From Anaerolineales bacterium (lineage in GTDB: Bacteria > Chloroflexota > Anaerolineae > 4572-78 > J111): a stretch of 64,000 nt of DNA. The stretch covers positions 59,370-123,369 of the forward strand of contig JACKAT010000011.1 of the NCBI GenBank assembly GCA_020634935.1, in the 5' to 3' direction. Positions 8,303-16,381 of this stretch are shown in pieces; the stretch's first letter is position 1; each line of letters opens with the position of its first letter. A program made the position numbers and the translations under genes. The notes beneath the pieces are model-generated. The model saw nothing but the letters and a program-made list of their open reading frames with translations. It had not been told where the DNA came from and made no database searches.

Positions 8303-8630
8303 CATGTAGTAATGATTAAGCCTCGTCAATTAGGGGTGATATCCTCACCCAAATTACTTATTAGCCTCATCCTATCAGGCGAGTAATCACGAGTAGCCCA
8401 TCTGAGAAGGCTAACATCGGTTCGATAACTCGGTATTTTCTGATAAAATTGCTCATGTGGGTATAGCTAAATAATAACTTAGCCGATACAATACACATAA
8501 TCAAATACTGATGCCTCTGCGCGATCTGATCGACTTGTATCCATTCAGCGCTAAGAGTAAGCGGGGAAGAATTTCACACATTCTGCTGAACTTTGTAAAC
8601 TCGTAGCTAAGTTTTAGTAGGTAAGCTTTC
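8303..8630. other. Intergenic region upstream of the pseudo-receiver
   Basis: AT-rich sequence without a plausible reading frame or RNA gene. It presumably holds the promoter of the 8631 gene, but no clear -35/-10 pair stands out. Confidence 0.4.
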
Positions 8631-8990
8631 ATGACTGACATCTTTATCATCTCAGAATATTTAATGTTTGGCCACGGATTAGAAAGCTTGTTAACGGAAG
8701 AAACGGAGTTAAATGTCGTTGGCCACGAAAAAGATTTCGATCTGTCACTGCAAAAAATAGAAAAACTTCAACCCGATGTCGTGGTTGTGTTTGGTAATAC
8801 ATCCGACAAAGCCTATTTGTCTATTATGTCCATCCTGGAAGCCAACCCGACGACTCAGGTCATTGGAGTAAGCGTACAGGATAATACCTGTTATACTTAC
8901 CGGGCAACCCGTTGGAATGCGCTTGATGTGTCAGATTTGGTTGAGGTTATTAGAGGGGACTCCACGATTGCCCTCCAGTATAGCCATTAA
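8631..8990 (+). CDS. Stand-alone pseudo-receiver domain protein
   Basis: A 119-residue protein that aligns along its length with the receiver domains next door: IISEYLMFGHGLESLL for VDDHPLVREGLRNLL, and QPDVVVVFGN for KPDVLVLDME. Every catalytic position is changed. The acidic pair is S8-E9, the phospho-acceptor is F54, and the conserved lysine is lost in ATRWNALDV. It ends shortly after the receiver, without a DNA-binding domain. It cannot be phosphorylated in the usual way, so a phosphorylation-independent binding or decoy role is likely. It may derive from a fourth copy of the regulator array, or be a decaying gene; the intact frame argues for retention. Confidence 0.75.
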   Translation: MTDIFIISEYLMFGHGLESLLTEETELNVVGHEKDFDLSLQKIEKLQPDVVVVFGNTSDKAYLSIMSILEANPTTQVIGVSVQDNTCYTYRATRWNALDVSDLVEVIRGDSTIALQYSH

Positions 8991-9238
8991 CCTTACTGTC
9001 ATCATTTAATCATTTAGTTCAACTACTACACCCAGCTTATACCCGCAATTGATGAGTTTCGACGCCAACTGAGTACGCTTCAGGCCGAAACGATAGTCCT
9101 ATAAGGACCAGTCGCCTGGCTTATTGACTGAATAGACCTCATTTATCTCAATGCTCGGCAAAAAATCGACATAAAGACCGCCCAACCTTTGCCGGTTCGA
9201 GCCGGTGGCGATATCGGTTATCCCGGCTGCCGTGCGGG

Positions 9239-9685
9239 TTATGACCCGTTAGTGGCGGTGCTGTTATCAAATACATTCTGCCAGATCATAATCAATCGAT
9301 TTCCTCCAGCGGGCGGCGCTTCATAGCGCAATTCATCGAGCGCCTGTTTGATTAAAGTCAGTCCCATCCCGCCGGGGGAGCGCAGCGGAGCCGGAATGGA
9401 TAAATCCGGCGGCGGCACTTGGGTGGGGTCAAAGGGCATTGATTTATCAATAATGTAACCCATCAAGTCTAACTGCTCTTGCTGGATTATCACTTCAACC
9501 CACCCCGGTTGATTTCGATAGCCGTGTTCCAGCACATTAGCCACGGCTTCATCAACCGCCAACCGCACTTGAGCTATCAATTCAGGGTCAAGCCCAAATT
9601 TCTTGCCCGTTTCTTCAATAAAATCGCGAATTTCAGTCAAATCTTTTTTAGTGGCAACAAGTGACAGCGACGCACTTAGCGGCAT
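9239..9685 (-). CDS. RsbW-like anti-sigma factor / serine kinase (HATPase)
   Basis: A 148-residue GHKL ATPase. The N box is DEAVANVLEHGY at about 45-56. The glycine-rich lid follows as SPGGMGLTLIKQALDEL near 104-120. There is no dimerisation or sensor domain, as in RsbW/SpoIIAB-type kinases. In that family the protein phosphorylates a STAS antagonist and releases or captures a partner such as a sigma factor. It is the last gene of a four-gene minus-strand operon, 47 bp after the STAS gene, which supports the pairing. No sigma factor is encoded in the window, so its target is unknown. Confidence 0.9.
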   Translation of the reverse strand: MPLSASLSLVATKKDLTEIRDFIEETGKKFGLDPELIAQVRLAVDEAVANVLEHGYRNQPGWVEVIIQQEQLDLMGYIIDKSMPFDPTQVPPPDLSIPAPLRSPGGMGLTLIKQALDELRYEAPPAGGNRLIMIWQNVFDNSTATNGS

Positions 9686-9732
9686 GGCTCCTATAAATCA
9701 ATCCCTTTATTTATGACTCAAATAGTGGTTCA

Positions 9733-10146
9733 TCAATTAAAGGAGGCAACCGCTGTTTTGGCATTCGTATGAATTTCCAAAAACATATCAAAACCCGATG
9801 TCGATAAGGTTCGCGTCACATCCCGAGATGGATTAAGCAGTTTGAGATAGGGGGATTTATAACTGCCGTCCAAAATACCCCTTTTCATCTTTTTTTGAAC
9901 TTCCTCAGAGGCCTTGGCATTCAGTAAATCAAAAATATTATGCAGCGCCCGCAGCCCGGCGCTGCTCATATACTTTACCTTGGTTAGATCAAGGAGTAGA
10001 TATTGAGTCCCCGCCTCATAAGCCGATTTAGCCTGGGTTTGAAGTTCTTCATACGAAGAACCATCGATATCCCCCACAAGATAGAATACCGTAACCGGCA
10101 CTTGACCTTGTTCTTGTGAAACCGTAATTTTCAGTGGTGATGCCAT
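9733..10146 (-). CDS. STAS-domain anti-sigma factor antagonist
   Basis: A 137-residue SpoIIAA/RsbV-like protein. The key loop is KVKYMSSAGLRAL at about 56-68, with the serine that RsbW-type kinases phosphorylate. It is longer than classical antagonists (about 110 aa) because of an insertion, ASEEVQKKMKRGIL, before the last strand-helix. It lies between the PAS kinase gene and the RsbW-like gene. In this family the unphosphorylated form binds the anti-sigma kinase. The PP2C at 3811-4710 could be its phosphatase. Confidence 0.9.
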   Translation of the reverse strand: MASPLKITVSQEQGQVPVTVFYLVGDIDGSSYEELQTQAKSAYEAGTQYLLLDLTKVKYMSSAGLRALHNIFDLLNAKASEEVQKKMKRGILDGSYKSPYLKLLNPSRDVTRTLSTSGFDMFLEIHTNAKTAVASFN

Positions 10147-10398
10147 AATTTAACCCTAATCATAATAATATTAATTGCTAACAACTAAACACTGGACGAC
10201 TATCATTGTGATATCATCCGATTGGTTAGCGTTTCCCAAATAGGTCCTTATCCTGGGAACCAAAATTCCCATAGTGCCGCCGGCGCAGAAGGAGGTTCGT
10301 TTAGAGATAGGTTTAATCGATTTCTGGTATGAACTTCAGAGAGGGCCTTACTTAAACCGTATTATGCAATAATTCTGATGTTTAGGGAAATATCTTTT
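10147..10398. other. Gap inside the KaiB-kinase-STAS operon
   Basis: 252 bp between the kinase stop and the STAS start, long for an intra-operon gap. No reading frame is convincing and I see no strong terminator. A separate promoter for the STAS-RsbW pair is possible. Confidence 0.4.
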
Positions 10399-12420
10399 CT
10401 AACGGGGGACATCGACCACAACTTGGGTGCCATAACCCAAGTGGGACTTAATTTGGCAGCGGCCGCCTAGCGCTTCAGTTCGTTCGATCATAGTTGCCAG
10501 GCCCCAATGCTGCTGCTCACTTGGCATCAGGTGAGCGGCCGGATTAAACCCTTGGCCATCATCGCTGATCGTCATGCAAACGCGACCATTTTCCGAAGAA
10601 ATATTGACCATTACCCGTTCCGCCTGGGCATGTTTGGCGACATTAGTCAATGCTTCTTGGGCAATACGGAAAAGCGTATCTTCCACCGGCGTGGCCAAAC
10701 GCGGCACAATTTCATCTCCATCGATTTTGATGTAAAAGCCGGCCCGTGAGGCAAACTTGTTGCCGTACCAGCGCAGCGCCGCTACAATGCCATAATCATC
10801 CAACACCGACGGCCTTAGGGTGGCCATAACATCACGAATGCGTTCGGCGGTTTGGGCCACCAGCGTTAGCGAATCTTCCAGGCGAGTGCGCACAATATCC
10901 GGCACGTGGCTGGTGGGTTTAGCCAGTTGAGTAGAAATAAGGTTGAGATTGAGATCCAGAGCGGTTAAGCTCTGGCCAATTTGATCATGCAGTTCGCGGG
11001 CCAGAGCTTTGCGTTCAGCTTCCTGAGCTTCGCCCAACTGCCGGGTCAAGGCCCGCAGTTGCTCCCGCTGCTGCTTAACGGCTTCCAGTAAATGATCTTT
11101 TTCCTGTTCGGCCTGTAAGCGAACGGTAATATCCTGTCCTATTGCCAGTAATCCCACCACCTTCCCGTGGGGATCTTTAAGAGTTTTATCATACCACTCG
11201 ATTTGCCGCCGCGTCCCATCTTTAGTGACGATGGGGCTGATATTGCCCAGCGTTCGGCTCTCATTTAACGCCGCTTTGAAGGTCAATCGTATTTTCGCTT
11301 TGTATTCATCGGGGATAAAGGTTTCAATCCAATCTGCACCGCAGACATTAGCCAACATGTAACCGGAAACCTGCTCCATATACCGATTAAAGCGCACGAT
11401 ACACCCTTGGGTATTAAGCACTAAAATAATAACCTGAGCCGTCTCAATCAGCCCCTCGGCAAAATCTCGTTCGTGCTGGAGCGCTTCCCTGGTATCCAGC
11501 AGTTCGGTGATATCCCGGTTCATGCCTACTAATCCTTTTAGGTGACCTTGGCTGTCATGAAATGGGATTTTTGTGGTCAAAACCCAGCGCTGGCTGCGCG
11601 ATTCGTGGTCAAAAATGGGTTCACGGTGGCTGACCAGGGGGCGGCCGGTTCTAAAAATATCTTGTTCAGCCTCAAGATATTGTTTGCCTAATTCCGGCGG
11701 GGTAAATTCGAACTCGGTTCTGCCGATAACCTCATCTTTCGAGGCCGCCCCCAATTGGCGTCGAAGAGCCTCGTTGACCAATAAATAACGACTTTTAACA
11801 TCTTTGACGTAAATATAATCGGGTAAATTATCAATCAGGGTCAGCAATAAGTTCCGTTCGTCGTCCAGCATAGCCTGCATTTGTTTACTTTCCGTAATAT
11901 CCGTGCAGGTTCCGATCCACTCCTCAAGAATGTTCGGATAATTTAAAATAGGCACGCCCCTAACCCGAAAATCACGATAAACGCCATCGTACCGGCGGAT
12001 ACGAAATTCGACCTCAAACTGCTGCTGCAATTCGATGGCCTGCTGCCAAACTTGCTGTACGTGAGGCAAATCATCGGGGTGCAGCGTGTTGAGCCAGCCT
12101 TTACCCAGCAAATTTTCTTTGCTACAGCCGGTAAACTCCTGCCAAGTGGGAATTTCATCAACTACCAGCCCAATCGGGTTCGTTCGCCACACGATTTGGG
12201 TGGTGGCCGTTACTAAGGAGCGATAACGCCGTTCACTAACTCGCAAATCCGCTTCGGTTTGACGAACCATCTCCTCCGGACGAATAAGCACAATTTGTTT
12301 GTTGCCCAAAATAGTCGCGTCGATCTCGCCTTGTTGCAACGCTTCAATAATCGCTTCCGCCTTCGATAACCGTGATGCCAGCTCCTCGTAGCTTGGCTCA
12401 AATTTTTCCATCGAGTACAT
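10399..12420 (-). CDS. PAS-domain sensor histidine kinase, NarX/HisKA_3 type
   Basis: A 673-residue soluble kinase without transmembrane segments. An N-terminal helix (SKAEAIIEALQQGEIDATIL) is followed by three PAS/PAC units at about 62-185, 190-312 and 318-440, each ending in a DIT motif. The HisKA_3 dimerisation domain holds H478 in ARELHDQIGQSL. The HATPase domain (580-673) has the N box EALTNVAKHA and the G box DDGQGFNP. It is the right type to phosphorylate the three NarL regulators at 5.6-8.2 kb. Its ATG follows the KaiB-like stop by one base, so the two are translationally linked. The PAS ligand is unknown. Confidence 0.93.
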   Translation of the reverse strand: MYSMEKFEPSYEELASRLSKAEAIIEALQQGEIDATILGNKQIVLIRPEEMVRQTEADLRVSERRYRSLVTATTQIVWRTNPIGLVVDEIPTWQEFTGCSKENLLGKGWLNTLHPDDLPHVQQVWQQAIELQQQFEVEFRIRRYDGVYRDFRVRGVPILNYPNILEEWIGTCTDITESKQMQAMLDDERNLLLTLIDNLPDYIYVKDVKSRYLLVNEALRRQLGAASKDEVIGRTEFEFTPPELGKQYLEAEQDIFRTGRPLVSHREPIFDHESRSQRWVLTTKIPFHDSQGHLKGLVGMNRDITELLDTREALQHERDFAEGLIETAQVIILVLNTQGCIVRFNRYMEQVSGYMLANVCGADWIETFIPDEYKAKIRLTFKAALNESRTLGNISPIVTKDGTRRQIEWYDKTLKDPHGKVVGLLAIGQDITVRLQAEQEKDHLLEAVKQQREQLRALTRQLGEAQEAERKALARELHDQIGQSLTALDLNLNLISTQLAKPTSHVPDIVRTRLEDSLTLVAQTAERIRDVMATLRPSVLDDYGIVAALRWYGNKFASRAGFYIKIDGDEIVPRLATPVEDTLFRIAQEALTNVAKHAQAERVMVNISSENGRVCMTISDDGQGFNPAAHLMPSEQQHWGLATMIERTEALGGRCQIKSHLGYGTQVVVDVPR

Positions 12421-12421
12421 C

Positions 12422-12742
12422 CTAACTACTTAGCCTCAATGCGTCCAACACCCTTTGGGTATTGCTTAAATTCCCAATAATCGTTACCTCCGGTCTGGGT
12501 GCAACCAAAACAAGCATCGGTGTCACCAAAACATGGTTTCTAACGGCAGCTTCAACATTCTCCAGCACATCGATAATCTCTAAATGGTGGCGTCCATGTA
12601 GATAGGTATCGCAAATCAGTTTAAGGTTAGTTTTGGCTAGATAAGAATTTCGCTCATCGCCTGCCACAAATAAGCGAAGAATATAGTTTGTCTCTGGCCG
12701 ATACAGCTCACTCATCGACATGTTTCTGCCGTTTTTTACCAT
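12422..12742 (-). CDS. KaiB-like protein
   Basis: A 106-residue protein whose residues ~20-103 match the KaiB fold: LRLFVAGDERNS at the first strand, LEIIDVLEN in the middle, VLVTPMLVLVAP and IIGNLSNTQRVLDAL at the end. These correspond to the LYVAG, VIDVL, ATPTL and IIGDLS signatures of KaiB. In cyanobacteria KaiB binds KaiC to set clock phase. No KaiC or KaiA is in the window. Here it begins a minus-strand operon with a PAS kinase, STAS and RsbW-like genes. Starts at M8 or M10 are equally possible. KaiB-fold domains also serve as stress or redox partners of kinases, so a clock role should not be assumed. Confidence 0.88.
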   Translation of the reverse strand: MVKNGRNMSMSELYRPETNYILRLFVAGDERNSYLAKTNLKLICDTYLHGRHHLEIIDVLENVEAAVRNHVLVTPMLVLVAPRPEVTIIGNLSNTQRVLDALRLSS

Positions 12743-13135
12743 TTTGGTGTTTTAGGGCGGTTGTACCTCTGAGGAAACTTCAGGTCACCCGCAAAAAGCA
12801 TAACACTGCTTCTAATATTCGCCAAATTATCTGTATATGGACCCGATAGGTAGTCAATATATATTTAATGAAACAGCCAGCCCCACCAACAGTATAAGAT
12901 AAAAACCAGGCTACATGCGCTAGACATCTGTGGAGTATTTCTACTGGTCAACTATCTAGTTGCCTTATTTGGCAAATATTGCCCTCTGTTACCACTCCAC
13001 CGCCCGAAAACCGTCCTTTTTCGCCTCGGCGGCACTGCAAAACCAGCGATTTCCCCCTCTTGGCTCCGATCCCCTCCTCCGCGCTGCATTTTTCGTCGAA
13101 TTAGCGGCAAAAACGCGCTAATGACCCGCGCACAC
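12743..13135. other. Intergenic region upstream of the KaiB operon
   Basis: No gene is credible here. The proximal part should hold the operon promoter. A TTAGCG / CGCTAA hairpin lies at 13101-13121, shortly before the palindrome array. Confidence 0.4.
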
Positions 13136-13445
13136 GACCGTTCGCCTAGAAGAACGGTCCGAATCCACGCGAAATCGACCGTTCGCCTGGAAGAACGGTC
13201 TGAATTTTTCTAAATTCGTCTTTATTTGGGCAAATATGGTCGAAAATTTTTTAAATTGGTCCATATTTGGGTAAATATGGTCGAAAATTTTTTAAATTGG
13301 TCCATATTTGGGCAAATATGGTCGAAAATTTTTTAAATTGGTCCATATTTGGGCAAATATGGTCGAAAATTTTTTAAATTGGACGATATTTGGGCAAATA
13401 CAGGCCAAAATTTTTTAAATTGGTCCATATTTCGGCAAATATGAG
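13136..13445. repeat. 41-bp tandem array of eight palindromes
   Basis: Eight palindromes have centres at 13147.5, 13188.5, 13229.5, 13270.5, 13311.5, 13352.5, 13393.5 and 13434.5, a spacing of exactly 41 bp. The first two have GC-rich arms GACCGTTC/GAACGGTC. The later ones have AT-rich arms, best seen as CCATATTTGGGCAAATATGG. Between them most units share AAAATTTTTTAAATT, a tract expected to bend DNA. Some outer units are imperfect (13393, 13434). A spacing near four helical turns puts every palindrome on the same face of the helix. It lies between the KaiB operon and cinA. No protein is supported on either strand. Confidence 0.9.
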
Positions 13446-13514
13446 TTGATTTTGCCGCGAATCACGCTGTTTTGACCGGGTCGCGACCTATTTCGGCGCT
13501 GACGCCGCCACAGC

Positions 13515-13620
13515 GGCCGTGTAGAGTTTATGGAGTTTATAGAGTTTATGGAGTTGGTAGCGTTGGTGGCCTTGGTGGCGTTAATGGCCTTGATGGCCTT
13601 GATGGCGTGTAGAGATTTTT
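13515..13620. repeat. GAGTTTATG / GGCCTTGGTG minisatellite
   Basis: Short 9-bp-like units (GAGTTTATG, then GTTGGTGGCCTTGGTGGC and TGATGGCCT) repeat here. Both the AINATKATNATNS-type translation and the DNA are low complexity. A related 9-bp repeat lies at 44840-45065. I do not regard it as coding. Confidence 0.7.
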
Positions 13621-13710
13621 CTGGGGGTTCTTGGGGCCTTCTCTGCGCCCTTTGTGGTGAAAGATTAAGGGGCGTGGCCGCCACTCTACCTTGGATTGGC
13701 TAAAGTGGCC

Positions 13711-14529
13711 CTAACCCGGCTCAGACTCCTCTATCGCTATAGTTTTAGCCGCTAACGCCTGGGCCAGGTCGCGCTGCGCCTCGTTTAGCCGTTGGTCCAC
13801 CACCGGCTTTGATGGCCCGGCCGTAGACAGCGTGACCCGGAACTTAACGTCCGGTCCAAAACTTTTAGCCCTGGATTTGACGTACACCTCGGGATGCCGG
13901 GCCGCTACTGCTTCTAAAAGGGGGGCCAGCACCGATTCGTCTTTGCAATTGACCAGCAGCCGCTTTTCCAAAAAAGTACTCTCGCCGAACAGCGCTTTGA
14001 GGGTGGGTTGCAGCGCTCCTGCAAAAATTCCCTTCAATTCCGGCGGCACACCGGGCAAACTGACCACCTGACAGCCATCAAGCCCCAGCAGCACCCCCGG
14101 CGCGGCCCCCACCGGGTTAGCCAGCGGCTGAGCGCCCTGCGGCAGGCGCGCCATCTTCTCTCGCGCCGGGGTCATCGCCGCATCATCCACCGCGCCCGCT
14201 TGCGCCAGCGCTTCATATCTATTTTTGACCCAGGCCAGCGCTTGTTGATGAATTTGCAGCGGGCGGCCGGCCATTTCGGCCACAGCGGCCAGCGTTAGGT
14301 CATCGTTGGTCGGCCCCAGCCCGCCGGTCGTCAAAATCAGCCGGGTCTGCCGCGCTATCGCGCCTTTAAGCTCGGCTACAATCGCCGTTTGATCATCGCG
14401 CACAATAACTGCGCGCTCCACCCGCCCGCCCAGGCCGGTGAGCTGTTGGCTCAGCCAATGCGTGTTTGTATCCTGCACATCGCCTTGCAGCACCTCATTA
14501 CCGATGGCGATAATTTCGATTTTAATCAT
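13711..14529 (-). CDS. CinA-like molybdopterin-binding-fold protein (COG1058), short form
   Basis: A 272-residue protein with the MoCF_biosynth/CinA N-terminal fold: IIAIGNEVLQGDVQDTN at 5-21, TTGGLGPTNDDLT at 67-79 and SLPGVPPELK near 157. It lacks the C-terminal amidohydrolase domain found in full CinA (about 410 aa). The family hydrolyses ADP-ribose or related pyrophosphates in nucleotide repair; members without the amidase domain are common. A family C repeat lies just upstream of the ATG. Confidence 0.85.
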   Translation of the reverse strand: MIKIEIIAIGNEVLQGDVQDTNTHWLSQQLTGLGGRVERAVIVRDDQTAIVAELKGAIARQTRLILTTGGLGPTNDDLTLAAVAEMAGRPLQIHQQALAWVKNRYEALAQAGAVDDAAMTPAREKMARLPQGAQPLANPVGAAPGVLLGLDGCQVVSLPGVPPELKGIFAGALQPTLKALFGESTFLEKRLLVNCKDESVLAPLLEAVAARHPEVYVKSRAKSFGPDVKFRVTLSTAGPSKPVVDQRLNEAQRDLAQALAAKTIAIEESEPG

Positions 14530-14579
14530 GATTTGCTCCGGTTAGCGTAAAAATCATACTTCTCTCAAAATAAACTTCT

Positions 14580-14637
14580 GGAGCGTCAAAGTTTACTTTG
14601 ACCTGACGGTGAATGACAAAGCCAGCTTTGTCGCTCC
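14580..14637 (-). repeat. Family C cloverleaf element, copy C3
   Basis: Minus-strand unit with GGAGCGACAAAGC...GCTTTGTC and GTCAAAG...CTTTGACGCTCC. It lies between the CinA-like and eIF2B-like genes. The 5' flank again has the family's degraded TTATTTTGAGAGAAG spacer. Confidence 0.85.
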
Positions 14638-14699
14638 GATAAATTTTTAGGGCCGGTGCTGTAACGCCGGTTCTGTTGCCCGATGGCGACTTATTACCC

Positions 14700-15620
14700 C
14701 TAAACAACCGCCAAAGCCGGATGGATCGCCAACTTCTCAAACACCTGGTCCAACGCGGACGGCGACAGCAGGCCTTGTTCAGTAATAAGGCCGCTTACAA
14801 AATCCAGCGGGGTTCGGTCGAAGTAATAGTTAAGCACCGTCACGTTATCGGCCGGTTCGGGCAGAATTTCACCGGGATCTTTCGGCGGCTCGGCCGGCAG
14901 CGGGTAATGATCCGGTAAAAACTTCTCCGATCCGCCCAAACCGTAAAAATCGATATTAAAATGACGCGCGGCCAGGGCTAAACCCAACGTGCCGCTTTTA
15001 TTGACCAGCCCGTGCGGCGAAACGCTGTCAGCGCCCACAAAAATCAGGTCAACCTCCGGCATCAGGCCAAAAGCCGCCGCGTCAGTGACCAATTTGATCG
15101 ATAACCCCTGCCGGCCCAGCCGGCGGGCCAATTTAACCCCCTCATTAACCGGGCGCGACTCGGTGCAGATAATATCCATCTGTTGGCCGGCTCGCTGCGC
15201 CGCTAAAAAAGCCTGCATGACCGTAGCGCTGGCCGAATGGGTCATAATCACCATGCCATCCTCGATCAGCGCGGCGGCGGAACCGGCAATCTTTTGACCG
15301 GACTGCTCGATTTGACTGACGAAGTCGTGGCAATTTTGGCGAACCGTTTGTTTGATCGGATCGACTTCCGCCGCCAAATCGACGGCCAGCAGCACCCGAT
15401 TAGCCAAATTAAACAGCGGGGCCATCGTGGGTTGGGCCTTAACTAAAGCCTTGGCGGCCATTTCGATGGTGGCCGCCCACTCCGCCCCTGTCGCGCTCGT
15501 AGGCCGGTCGATCAGCCGGGTCAGGACGTCTGCCGCCTGCCGGGTCAGTTCAACCGCGCCGTTAACGTTATCGGTTTCAATTTTTTTAATGCTGTCTCGG
15601 ATAGATGGAGGTAGTTTCAT
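14700..15620 (-). CDS. eIF2B alpha/beta/delta-like protein (ribose-1,5-bisphosphate isomerase family)
   Basis: A 306-residue member of the eIF2B/MtnA/R15P-isomerase superfamily. The helical N-terminal half is followed by DGMVIMTHSASATVMQAF near 133-150, IICTESRPVNEG near 165, LIFVGADSV near 204 and NKSGTLGLALAA near 217-228. The T-H-S-x-S and G-A-D-x-V motifs form the sugar-phosphate pocket. Bacterial members are usually annotated only as initiation factor 2B-related. The true substrate is unknown; a role as sugar-phosphate isomerase in nucleotide or methionine salvage is an inference. Confidence 0.82.
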   Translation of the reverse strand: MKLPPSIRDSIKKIETDNVNGAVELTRQAADVLTRLIDRPTSATGAEWAATIEMAAKALVKAQPTMAPLFNLANRVLLAVDLAAEVDPIKQTVRQNCHDFVSQIEQSGQKIAGSAAALIEDGMVIMTHSASATVMQAFLAAQRAGQQMDIICTESRPVNEGVKLARRLGRQGLSIKLVTDAAAFGLMPEVDLIFVGADSVSPHGLVNKSGTLGLALAARHFNIDFYGLGGSEKFLPDHYPLPAEPPKDPGEILPEPADNVTVLNYYFDRTPLDFVSGLITEQGLLSPSALDQVFEKLAIHPALAVV

Positions 15621-15639
15621 TTTTAATAACTTCCGCGTA

Positions 15640-15744
15640 ACTACTCAGGTGACTGGCACTTTACTCAAATCGAGAACGTTGAGTGGAACATAATGCTACA
15701 ATTACAGCGATTAAGTGCCAGTCACCTCGTCTGGTGAGTAAATA
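15640..15744 (+). repeat. Family A hairpin element, copy A2
   Basis: Arms AGGTGACTGGCACTT (15647-15661) and AAGTGCCAGTCACCT (15713-15727), with the outer TACTCA and GTGAGTAAATA ends. It lies about 20 bp upstream of the eIF2B-like start codon, in the presumed promoter. Confidence 0.85.
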
Positions 15745-15784
15745 CACTTCCGCAATTGATCCACGAATGAATTCGTGAACTGGT

Positions 15785-15945
15785 ACTGGTACTACGACGA
15801 GATTTGGATATAAAACCAGGAAAGAAACCCGGTTTTTCGGTTAATTCGATCAATTTCGCGCCAAAAAGGGTTCACTAAAGAGTAACTTTCCACTTCTAAA
15901 GTTAAAAACCGGATTTCTCAGACCGAAGTCTCGTAGTAGTACTAG
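15785..15945. repeat. Imperfect inverted repeat with TACTACGACGAGA ends
   Basis: Left arm GTACTACGACGAGA (from 15789) pairs with TCTCGTAGTAGTAC (15929-15942). Inner arms AAACCCGGTTTTT and AAAAACCGGATTT also pair. The whole could fold as one long hairpin and looks like a short nonautonomous element. Confidence 0.6.
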
Positions 15946-16182
15946 AACCGTGTTTTAAACAGGTTTGTTTTGTCAGGCGTTAAATTCATGCCACTTATTG
16001 ATTGTAATCTTGTTGCGGCCACTCCCAAAATCAACGAGGGGGCGCGGGGTGCGTTTCTATGGGGGGCCAGTTTGCATCGCTGACTACGCTGAGAAAAATG
16101 AGGGCGCTGAATGGTTAGCTGATGACGGAAGTCGCCCGATTGAGCCGGTGGCCCCGTTGAAACATCAGCGATGTCAGATGAG

Positions 16183-16209
16183 GCGGACAAAGCCAGCTTT
16201 GACGCTCCG
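16183..16209. repeat. Truncated family C element, copy C4
   Basis: GCGGACAAAGCCAGCTTT joined directly to GACGCTCC: the first hairpin has been fused to the outer stem, losing the second hairpin. It looks like an internal deletion derivative. Confidence 0.7.
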
Positions 16210-16342
16210 TTACATATTCATTATCGATCTTGTCTCTTAGATACCGTCAGGCTGGCCAAAATAAAACCCACATTGTGTAAGATAACGATAGAGTTGAGTT
16301 GCATAGGGTCGGATCGGCCAGCGTAACAAAATATCGGCCCAA

Positions 16343-16371
16343 TTGCCACTCTAAACCAGTAGTGCTATACT
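16343..16371 (+). promoter_or_regulatory. Sigma-70-like promoter, probably giving a near-leaderless mRNA
   Basis: TTGCCA (16343-16348), a 17-bp spacer and TATACT (16366-16371). Only 10 bases separate the -10 box from the ATG at 16382. Transcription would start 3-4 bases before the codon, and no ribosome-binding site is present. Confidence 0.65.
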
Positions 16372-16381
16372 AGATTGCCTG

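Larger units (their letters stand above)
15621..16342. other. Noncoding region rich in repeats
   Basis: The region contains a family A element (15640-15744), a long imperfect inverted repeat (15785-15945) and a truncated family C unit (16183-16209). The rest shows only short open frames without ribosome sites. Confidence 0.5.

Noticed and set aside
10399..12420. SasA-type kinase
   Set aside because: It has PAS domains and HisKA_3, with the KaiB fold encoded separately; SasA has an N-terminal KaiB-like domain and a HisKA domain.
12422..12742. Thioredoxin-like identity for the KaiB-like gene
   Set aside because: There is no CxxC motif, and the LFVAG, IDVL and IIGNLS signatures fit KaiB.
13210..13684. 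CRISPR array or repeat protein in the 41-bp and minisatellite DNA
   Set aside because: Units are contiguous with no unique spacers, and the frame at 13415-13684 is low-complexity minisatellite translation without a ribosome site.
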